Part shown: piece by piece, positions 56,660 through 64,000 of the stretch
How the letters are laid out: the number at the start of each line of letters is the position of its first letter
Position numbering within the stretch: position 1 is the stretch's first letter
From: Adiantum capillus-veneris
Taxonomy: Eukaryota; Streptophyta; Polypodiopsida; Polypodiales; Pteridaceae
Assembly (NCBI GenBank): GCA_014529385.2
Contig: CM043958.1
Coordinates: forward strand, 79,789,025 to 79,853,024
Direction of reading: 5' to 3'
DNA: 64,000 bases
Translations under genes and position numbers: made by a program
Notes under the pieces: model-generated
Databases searched by the model: none
Seen by the model: only the letters and a program-made list of their open reading frames with translations
Told to the model about the DNA's origin: nothing

Positions 56660-56886
56660 TGTTACCATATACGTGTGGTAGTGATGTGTGTGAACACACT
56701 AGGACCGCCGGGGCATTTTTTCCCTCTTTAGGAGGTTTTTTTCCCCGTGCATTGTATATACGCCCATCACTCTAGGGCTATCCATCTTTCCATTGCACAC
56801 TAAGTAACATACTCTCTATTGTGTGCCTTGAGCTTCCTTCGTCTTCTCCAAGCTGTGGGTGTTTCTCTGCAACCCTAATTCCAACA
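56660..56886 (+). repeat. 5' LTR of C3
   Basis: 227 bp, tgttaccatatacgtg to aattccaaca. A tatata block at 56755-56760 is a candidate TATA box. Confidence 0.96.
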
Positions 56887-56888
56887 AT

Positions 56889-56904
56889 TGGTATCAGAGC
56901 AGGT
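56889..56904 (+). other. primer binding site of C3
   Basis: tggtatcagagcaggt, complementary to the 3' end of plant initiator Met-tRNA, two bases after the LTR. Confidence 0.93.
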
Positions 56905-57248
56905 CACGTCCTCCCGGGCTTAGTCGCCAGCTGCTCCAGCACACGTCTGCTCACTTTCTCCGATTTCAGTGAGCTTTGGCGAGCGTTCGCAGGTCGACAA
57001 ATATTTTGGGAGCACTCGAAGAGCTTGGTCTGCTCAGAATTTTGATTTGGGCTCATTTCGGCCTCCGTTTCCACTACGGGCAGTACTGCACAGGCTATTT
57101 CGTCATTTTGTGCAGATTTTCTGTCAGTACCGTTTTCTGCATAACAGGTGCCTTATAGTCTTCTACGGTTTGTGCTATATAGCACAAGTTGTTCCCGCTC
57201 CATTTCTCCTGTTTTCGGGCAGTTTCCACATCAGGTGCAGCATTTACC

Positions 57249-58295
57249 ATGGCTGACAACAACAACACAGATGTGTTCAAGATGTTTGCTGCTGAGGACA
57301 GGTTGGATGGGGACAACTACCCTATGTGGGCTTATATGATGCAACATGTTCTTGTGTCAAAAGGTGTCTGGAACATTGTGCAGGGCATCGATGTACGTCC
57401 TGGTTCTGAAGATGTAGGCGATGTTGAGGATGTTGCAGGTCTTGCTGCAAGGATTGCAGCTGTTAGAGTTGTTTTGCCTACGACAAAACAAGCTCGTTGG
57501 GATGTTAAGGATGCGCAGGCTCATGCATTGATTGCATTGTCTGTGAAGCGCACCATTATTCCTCACATCCGTTCAGCAAAATCTGCAAAACAGGCTTGGG
57601 ATATTCTAGCAGGTCTTTATGCAAGCCGCAATGAGGCTAAAATTGCTTTGCTGCGTAAAGAGCTAGAGTCGAAGATTATGCATGAGGAAGATGATATGGA
57701 CACTTTCCTTGCTAGTGTCAAGGATATCAATGAGCAACTCATTTCTGCAGGTGAAGTCATTTCGGACATTTCCCTTGTGCAGACTGTTCTTGATGCCTTA
57801 CCAGATTCCTACCAGACTTTTGCTAGTACTTGGAGACTGATGACCCAAGGAAATCCTGAAGTTGTCAAGTTTGATGCATTATGCACATTGCTGTTGCAAG
57901 AGTCAATTTCTAGAAAAAACAGGACTAGGCAGCGTGCAGTTGAACAGGCTTTTATTGCTTCTCAAAGAAAGGGTGGTAACAGTAATGCAGCCACTTCTTA
58001 TGGTTCTGCTGCGAGTGGCAAAAATTCTGTTCCTAATGCTTCTGCTGGCAGCACTTCGTCTGGCAATTCTGGTGATAAGGGCAAAAAGAAGATGCGTTGC
58101 CATTATTGTAAAGCCAATGATCACTTGATCAAGTCGTGTCCTAAGTTGAAGGCCAAAGAGGCTAAGAAGAAAGAGGGTGGTTCCACTGCAAATGCTGGTT
58201 CCACTACAAATGCAGCCATTGTTGAGTCTTCTGTGAAAGGAGATTGTGATGCTGATGTTGATGCAGAATGGGCTTTTAGCGCAGAGTGCACTTAA
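57249..58295 (+). CDS. gag: copia Gag of C3
   Basis: 348 residues. The ATG at 57249 (ttaccatggctgac) is chosen because it has good context and because C1 has the same start region with TTG. N-terminal MADNNNTDVFKMFAAEDRLD, then DGDNYPMWAYMMQHVL and KSAKQAWDILAGLYASRNEA, mark a UBN2-type Gag. A Gly/Ser/Asn-rich spacer follows. A CCHC knuckle, CHYCKANDHLIKSC, lies at about residues 284-297. The tail is Lys-rich and acidic. The frame ends TAA at 58293; in C1 the same codon is TAT (Tyr), so the stop seems to be a mutation that detached Gag from Pol in this copy. Gag builds the cytoplasmic particle and binds RNA. Confidence 0.92.
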   Translation: MADNNNTDVFKMFAAEDRLDGDNYPMWAYMMQHVLVSKGVWNIVQGIDVRPGSEDVGDVEDVAGLAARIAAVRVVLPTTKQARWDVKDAQAHALIALSVKRTIIPHIRSAKSAKQAWDILAGLYASRNEAKIALLRKELESKIMHEEDDMDTFLASVKDINEQLISAGEVISDISLVQTVLDALPDSYQTFASTWRLMTQGNPEVVKFDALCTLLLQESISRKNRTRQRAVEQAFIASQRKGGNSNAATSYGSAASGKNSVPNASAGSTSSGNSGDKGKKKMRCHYCKANDHLIKSCPKLKAKEAKKKEGGSTANAGSTTNAAIVESSVKGDCDADVDAEWAFSAECT

Positions 58296-58343
58296 AATCC
58301 TGCTGTCCATGATGCATGCTTGTGAGTTGCTGCAGATTCACAT

Positions 58344-59780
58344 GTGTGGTATTTCGACAGTGGTGCTACAAAGCACATTACCTCACATCGTGAATTGTTT
58401 ACCTCTCTCGAGTCTGTCCCTCATGGGAATTCAGTCACTTGTGCCAACAACGCCTCTTATCCAGTTCAGGGAGTTGGAAAGATTGTGCTCACTACTGCTA
58501 ATGGCAGTTCCTTCACACTTGTTGATGCACTTTATGTACCTAGGATCAAGAAGAATCTCAAGTCTGTATCCGCACTTGCTAGACTTGGACTTGTAGTCAA
58601 ATTTGTGGATGACAGATGTACAGTTCATGATCTCAGTTTTGGTGATGAAATTGTTGCATCTGGGCTTTTGTGCCGTGGGCTGTATAAGCTCACTTTGTAT
58701 GACAAGTGTGGACAAAATTTTGCAAATGCTGTTGCAGATTCAAGGGCTATTTCAGATGCAAAACTTTGGCATGCACGTTTTGGTCATCTGAATTTTGCCA
58801 GTTTGCTGCGTTTGCAGAAATCTAATATGGTTGCTTCTTTGCCGCCTCTTGAAGCACCTATCAAACATGTTTGTGAAGGCTGTATTCTGGGTAAAATGCA
58901 GTGTTCTAAGTTTCCAAAGGATGGTTCAGTTAGGGCCACATGCAGGTTGCAACTTGTGCATAGTGATGTTTGTGGGCCCATGCAAACTCCGTCCTTGGGC
59001 AATTACCTGTACTTCGTGACTTTCATTGATGATTACTCCAGGCATGCATGGGTATTTCCGCTTAAAGCGAAGTCTAAAGTTTTTATGTGCTTCAAACAAT
59101 TTTTGGCTATGGCTGAAAATGTCTCAAAATGTACTATGGGCACCCTCCGTTCCGATCGAGGGGGGGAGTATATGTCTCATGAATTTAATGCATTTCTGGC
59201 TAGTCGTGGGATAAAACACCAATGTACAGTGCCTTATACACCTCAGCAAAATGGTGTTGCTGAGAGGAAAAACAGGTCACTAACGGAAATGGCACGATGT
59301 ATGGTCAAAAGTCAAGCTTTGCCGCATTCTTTTTGGCTTGAGGCCATCATGTGTGCCACTTATGTACTTAAGAGGTGTCCTACGAAAGCTTTGCAGTCTA
59401 TTACTCCATATGAAGCATGGCATGATAGAAAGCCTTCTATTGAGCACATGCGTGTTTTTGGCTGTTTGGCATATGCTTTGGTGCCACAAGTGCAGCGCAG
59501 AAAATTGGATGATAAGGCTGTCAAATGTATTTTTGTTGGTTATAGTGCTGAAAGCAAAGGTTACAAGTTGTATCATCCGCAAACAAAACGTATTCTGGTT
59601 TCACGGGATGTAGTGTTTGTGGAAGATTCTGTTCAGCCCTTGCTGTCATGTACTAGAGACAGTAATGTAAGCTCACAGGACATTTATGACACTTTGTTGC
59701 CTCTTTTCAGTAGTGGAAATACGAATGTAAGTTCCAATGAGGCAAATGTACAGCCTATGGGGGTTTCTGAAATGTTTTAG
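58344..59780 (+). pseudogene. pol: copia protease and integrase of C3
   Basis: 478 codons, in the same frame as gag but separated from it by TAA (58293) and TGA (58323). It opens directly on WYFDSGATKHIT, the protease active site. GAG-pre-integrase follows: LWHARFGHLNFASLLRLQK with the CEGC pair completes an HHCC zinc site. The integrase core has LVHSDVCGPMQ (first Asp, about 58965), GTLRSDRGGEYMSHEF (second Asp) and PYTPQQNGVAERKN (Glu). It ends with a TAG at 59778 caused by a one-base deletion in gaaaatg (compare C1 near 17225). Catalytic residues are intact, but no initiation codon of its own is seen. Confidence 0.92.
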
Positions 59781-59782
59781 AA

Positions 59783-61534
59783 CAGCCTATTACTGATGCA
59801 GATGTACATGATGTACTTGATGAGGAAAGGGCTGAAAATGAGCAGGCTAGAGGTATGCCAAAATGGCTGGTGCACACTTTGCGTGACAGTAAATTGGATG
59901 CACCTTTATCTAGTCGTACTCGTTCAGGCTCTCGCCATGCATCTTATGCATCAGATTGTTATGCTTTGGCTGTGTCTAGTTTACATGATGTTGAGGAGCC
60001 TCTGTCTTTTGATGAAGCACAGAATTCAGAAAATTGGATTGCTGCCATGAAATCAGAATATGATGCACTTATAGAGAATGACACATGGACTTTATGTGAT
60101 TTGCCTCTTGGCAAAAAGGCCATTGGTACGAAGTGGGTTTACAAGTTGAAACGCAAGCCGGATGGTGAGATCGATCGCCATAAGGCTCGACTTGTTGCAA
60201 AGGGTTATGCACAACAAAAAGGCATAGATTATGAAGAGACTTTTGCTCCCACTTGTCGTATGACTACTGTGCGTTTTCTATGTGCATTGGCAGCTCATTT
60301 TGGTTGGGATGTACATCAATCAAACATTGTTACTGCTTTCTTGAATGGTGACATATTTGAGGAAGTTTATGTAACGCAGCCTCGCGGTTTTGTCATAAAA
60401 GGACAAGAGGACAAAGTGTGCAAATGTAAGAAGGCTTTGTATGGGTTGAAGCAATCTCCTCGTGCTTGGTATGAGAAAGCTGACACTCATTTGGTTAAAC
60501 GAGGCTTTCGTAACAGTCCAACAGAAAGCACATTGTATGTAAAGCGTGAGGATGATGTATTTCTCATTGTGGTTCTTTATGTTGATGATTTGCTGATCAC
60601 TGGACCAAATGAGAGACATATTGCTGAATTTAAGGCTGATTTGAATGCTACTTTCAAGATGAAAGATTTGGGGCTGTTGCATCATTACTTGGGTATACAG
60701 TTTAAGCAGTGTGATGGTGGTATTGCCTTGTGTCAGAAAAGTTACATAGAGACATTGCTATGTAAGTTTGGACTTGAGGATTGCAAACCTATTGCCACTC
60801 CCATGGAAACAGGTTTGAAGTTGAGTCTACATGATGCTTGCGATCCTGCTGATGTCACTCTTTACCAAACTGCTGTTGGTTGCCTCATTTATGTATGCAA
60901 CACGAGGCCAGATATTCAGTTTGCAGTCTCGCAGGTCAGCAGATTTATGCATAGCCCAGGGTCTAAGCATTGGCAGGCTGTCAAGAGGATTTTCCGCTAC
61001 CTTAGTGGCACTTTACATCTTGGCTTGTTTTATCCCAAGGGGGGATCATTGCCGCCAGACTTACATGCTTTTTCGGACTCAGATTGGGCTGGTTGTTTTG
61101 ACACGCGAGTGTCCACAAGTGGTTTTTGTTTCATGCTTGGCAGTTCATGTATATCATGGTTGAGCAAGAAGCAACCTACTGTGGCCACTTCGAGTTGTGA
61201 GGCTGAGTACAGGGCAGTCTTCACAGCTACGGTTGAGTGTGTATGGCTCAGACGCCTTATGGCTGACTTGGGTGTTGGACAGGACACTGCCAACACTATC
61301 TACACTGACAGTCAGAGCGCATTGGCAGTTGCGAGGAACCCAGTTTTTCATGCTCTCACAAAGCACATTGAGGTGCATTACCACTATGTCAGGGAGAGGC
61401 TCTCAGCAGGAGAGATCAGCTTGGCTTATGTGCCAACACAGGACAACCTTGCAGATCTTTTCACAAAGGCATTGTCTCGTGAGAAGCTTGAAGCTTTCCG
61501 CAAAGCTTTGGGCTTACTCCCCTTTGTGGACTGA
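59783..61534 (+). pseudogene. pol: copia RT and RNase H of C3
   Basis: The frame opens after the one-base deletion; the first ATG is 59855, giving 559 residues. RT: VYKLKRKPDGEIDRHKARLV, YEETFAPTCRMTTVR, then HQSNIVTAFLNGD, where the motif A Asp of copia RT (normally x-D-V-K-T-A-F) is Asn (codon aac 60323-60325), then YGLKQSPRAWYEKA and YVDD (60578-60589). RNase H: FSDSDWAGCFDTRVSTSGF, SKKQPTVATSSCEAEYRA, IYTDSQSALAVARNP and HIEVHYHYVRE. It ends TGA at 61534. Apart from the motif A change and the lost fusion to integrase it looks complete. Confidence 0.93.
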
Positions 61535-61599
61535 TCCTGTCCTCAGGGCATGGCACTTCCCTTTACTCATGTGCCAGCTCTCGTTCACCGCATCACTCC

Positions 61600-61608
61600 A
61601 GGGGGGAT
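61600..61608 (+). other. polypurine tract of C3
   Basis: aggggggat lies directly before the 3' LTR and primes plus-strand DNA in this group. Confidence 0.9.
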
Positions 61609-61609
61609 T

Positions 61610-61836
61610 TGTTACCATATACGTGTGGTAGTGATGTGTGTGAACACACTAGGACCGCCGGGGCATTTTTTCCCTCTTTAGGAGGTTTTTTCCCCCGTGC
61701 ATTGTATATACGCCCATCACTCTAGGGCTATCCATCTTTCCATTGCACACTAAGTAACATACTCTCTATTGTGTGCCTTGAGCTTCCTTCGTCTTCTCCA
61801 AGCTGTGGGTGTTTCTCTGCAACCCTAATTCCAACA
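61610..61836 (+). repeat. 3' LTR of C3
   Basis: 227 bp; one base differs from the 5' LTR (C at 61692). Followed by the duplicated attac. Confidence 0.96.
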
Positions 61837-62188
61837 ATTACAAGCTCTTATATTTCTACACATACGGAGTCGACTGTCAATGGAGATCTATAGTTGTCAA
61901 CAAGTATGGACGAGAATACAGAATTGTAGAAAGCACAAATCCACAGACTATACTAGAAAGAGGTGAATATTTGGTCAATGAAGGACCGCAAATGCCTCCA
62001 CCAAACACGAGAATTCCTATAGGAATTCCAAGAAGAGAGCCACCAGGATTCTCTTCAAGAGCGATAACGAGAGAAGGATTGGGAGAGTCTCTGGTTAGAC
62101 TTGTAGACAATCGACGAGTTACACCATCCCAAGTCCAGAAATGGGTAAACAGAAAATACTCCGGAGATAAAGATCCGAGAGATCATGT
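61837..62188 (+). pseudogene. gag: Gag of member B, continued after C3
   Basis: After the duplicated attac the frame reads KLLYFYTYGVDCQWRSIVVN, a Pro-rich segment (GPQMPPPNTRIPIGIPRREP) and QVQKWVNRKYSGDKDPRDHV. The last part aligns with FQKWVKNYSRSGDLYDHL in member A (about 4740-4785). Just after this the sequence jumps to the region before the protease, so most of the capsid core and both zinc knuckles are deleted. Confidence 0.7.
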
Positions 62189-62191
62189 AGA

Positions 62192-62866
62192 ATGTTAGCC
62201 GAGTTGCTCAGAATAAGACCAAACATCTGGGCTAATGTGGGTAAATGTCTAGAGAAATTTGGTGTAAAAACCCCAATGACTCAAATCGAGGAAGGCATCA
62301 AAGAGCTTGAAATGCCTCAACTAAATACTAGGCCAATGCCATTAAACAAGGTAGGCGAGTATTACGAGGGAGAAGATGGAAACACCACCCTTGCTGTGGA
62401 ATTCAATGGTGTAAAAACCATGGCAATCCTTGACAGTGGAGCTGGTGTGGCCATTGCAACCAAAGAGGTTTGGATAAAATGGGGAAAAACTGCCTTGATA
62501 TCCGCATGAATGACCCAGCAGCTTGCAGACAGACACAAGGAAAAGCCCCTAGGACTGCTAGAAAAAGTACTTGTTACTTCTTGTGGCATTGAATATGAAC
62601 ACACTTTTGCTATTGTTGACTTTGGCAAGAAGCACAACTATGACATCATTCTGGGAAGACCATTCATGCGACAATTGAAAATGGTCCAAGATTGGGGTTA
62701 TGACCATATATACCTGAGACATATGGAAACCATAACAAAGATAAACTTGAGGGACCATAGCTATAGGGATGTGACGAGAACACTGGTTGAGGAGTTTGAT
62801 TCCGCCACAGTAGCAGGATCAGAACTTCCAGCTTGGTTAGGTAAGCCTAAAGAACTGTGGATGTGA
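62192..62866 (+). pseudogene. pol: retropepsin of member B
   Basis: Two frames. The first (to 62509) reads LAELLRIRPNIW, then NKVGEYYEGEDGNTTLAVEF and the catalytic MAILDSGAGVAIATKEVW with intact D-S-G. A TGA at 62507 is followed in the same frame by TQQLADRHKEKPLGLLEK, EYEHTFAIVDFGKKHNYD, IILGRPFMRQLKMVQDWGYD and METITKIN, ending at 62866. One stop inside an otherwise good protease. It would mature Gag-Pol. Minus-strand relatives lie at 2060-2300. Confidence 0.85.
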
Positions 62867-64000
62867 GGAGTTTCACAATGTGGTAGCTTGAAACTTGAGC
62901 AATGTATCCTAGAGCGAGTTATAGAGGATAGGGACTATATCCCATAACCATTTCCTGAAGAAGAGTTAGAGCCTTTTGGATGGGAACACATCTTGGCTAC
63001 TCTGGATGTGTGCGCCGTGGAGGATGCTCCCACAACAAAGTTTTGTGATGAAAATGGCTATGATGTCGTTCCTTATTTTGCAGTGAGTGTAATCTAGGAA
63101 AACGAAGAGAACTAGACATCAATAAGCTCTCGACATTAGGAGCAAACAAAGAAATGTGGAGAATCAAAAGATGAAGAGGACGACGAGTTCTATGACTCTC
63201 TAGAACACTTCGAGCTTCAAGAAGATCAACGACCCGGGAATCAATGTCATCGCTACACGAATAACGTGCATCAAAAGTGGATTCCAAAGTCCTAAGTGAA
63301 AACACAACCACCACAAGCATCCTCATACATGGCTCCTAATAAGGATGCAAAGACTCAGCTAGGAGGAATACGACCAGAGCAACGAGCTAACAATGCTCTA
63401 ATCAATGGGCTAGAAAAGTCCTCCAAGAAACTACCACCCACGAGCAAACAGACAGTAACTTTCCACTACCAGCCAAAAAATCAAGGGAAAGTACAAGAAG
63501 TCAACCTTGTTGAGGATAGTAGCGATAGTGATGAATCTTACGACATTCCCTATCATCAACTCAGGCCATCACTATCACCAACCCCTTCAGCAACAACCAT
63601 GACAGGTCAAAAGAACAGGACAACAAGTCAAAGCCAAAAATCTCGACAAATCTAGATACAAAAAAGCCAGATCGGTCAAAAATAGATATGGATCAAGAAG
63701 ACAAAGATCTCTAATGACAAATCACAAGATCCAACACCAAAACAAAAACAAGGAAAGCGTGCACGAACGGGTAAGAATATCACAAAGTTGCAAGCTTTCA
63801 CAACTCAGGTTTGGGCTCCAAAGAAGTTGATTCAAGCACAAAAAAGTCAGGAATTCATTTGGATTCCAAAACAACCACAATATCAACTTTCAAAGCCTAA
63901 ATCCCGTCACCAACAAAGCGTACAAGGGCTGAAGCAAAGACCACTGTTGACTCACACAACAAAAGGGTGGATCCCAAAGAAGTCTCTTCAAACACAAACG
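62867..64000 (+). pseudogene. post-protease linker of member B with W-x-P-K repeats
   Basis: Plus-strand frames continue with LEPFGWEHILATLDVCAVED and KFCDENGYDVVPYFA, both conserved in the minus relic at 1560-1800. Then come an acidic stretch and a basic, Gln/Ser/Thr-rich region (63296-63655). Four W-x-P-K motifs are spaced through it: KWIPKS (63278), VWAPKK (63812), IWIPKQ (63859) and GWIPKK (63968). Several stops. RT would lie beyond the right edge. Function unknown; the motif recurs in G2. Confidence 0.6.

Larger units (their letters stand above)
56660..61836 (+). mobile_element. Ty1-copia copy C3, young and nearly complete
   Basis: This is a 5177-bp element with 227-bp LTRs (56660-56886, 61610-61836) that differ at one base (56742 T, 61692 C), a perfect attac duplication, primer site, gag, protease, integrase, RT, RNase H and polypurine tract. 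The order protease-integrase-RT-RNase H defines copia. Coding is interrupted by two stops between gag and protease and by a one-base deletion near 59772. It sits within the gag of gypsy member B. Relatives C1 and C2 at 12.4-21.4 kb are older. Confidence 0.97.

Noticed and set aside
58293-58325. Programmed stop-codon readthrough between gag and pol in C3
   Set aside because: Two different stops occur and the related copy C1 has sense codons at both places, so mutation is the simpler reading.

Overview
The window is a repeat-dominated nuclear segment of a land plant. I see no protein-coding host gene, rRNA, tRNA gene or CRISPR array that I can support. The plant assignment rests on Ty1-copia elements primed by the usual plant initiator-Met site (tggtatcagagc), Ty3-gypsy elements with Asp-tRNA-type primer sites, a chromodomain gypsy integrase, a DUF4216 domain typical of plant CACTA elements, and an L1-like LINE. 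A fern or another large-genome plant would fit, but that is inference; no marker gene is present.

Layout. 1-2.3 kb: minus-strand pol remnant of a gypsy family called G here. 2.4-7.25 kb: plus-strand member A of family G (leader with palindromes, gag, zinc knuckles, start of protease), cut by a (TC)n tract. 7.3-12.4 kb: sparse DNA with three minus-strand relics of a CCHC-knuckle protein. 12.4-21.4 kb: minus-strand copia copy C2, split by plus-strand copy C1 of the same family and carrying a MITE in its LTR. 23.5-31.37 kb: minus-strand gypsy element G2 with both LTRs, primer site, polypurine tract, gag and protease but no visible reverse transcriptase or integrase. 31.4-33.8 kb: compound microsatellites. 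33.8-37.95 kb: a second gag-only element (ET). 37.95-39.4 kb: minus-strand copia LTR plus gag with pol missing. 40.07-44.5 kb: chromovirus remnant G3 with a 69-bp tandem repeat. 44.5-48.5 kb: a 39-bp minisatellite with a second MITE copy, then CACTA-type fragments. 48.5-51.5 kb: LINE ORF2 pieces and a fold-back element. About 52.9-64 kb: member B of family G, split by a young copia copy C3 at 56660-61836.

How the parts relate. The three copia copies (C1, C2, C3) are one family at three stages of decay. C3 has near-identical 227-bp LTRs and a perfect attac target duplication, but its pol is interrupted by two stops and a one-base deletion. Family G members A and B share an unusual architecture: a long leader between primer site and gag with regularly spaced perfect palindromes. 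The palindrome sequence differs completely between A and B, while dyad symmetry, a roughly 285-bp spacing and a downstream AGCATACCA box are kept. This is the most interesting feature of the window. Several elements (G2, ET, the minus copia at 38 kb) retain gag and termini but lack polymerase genes, so they could move only with help in trans.

All coordinates of decayed elements were placed by eye; boundaries quoted without a target duplication may be off by tens of bases.
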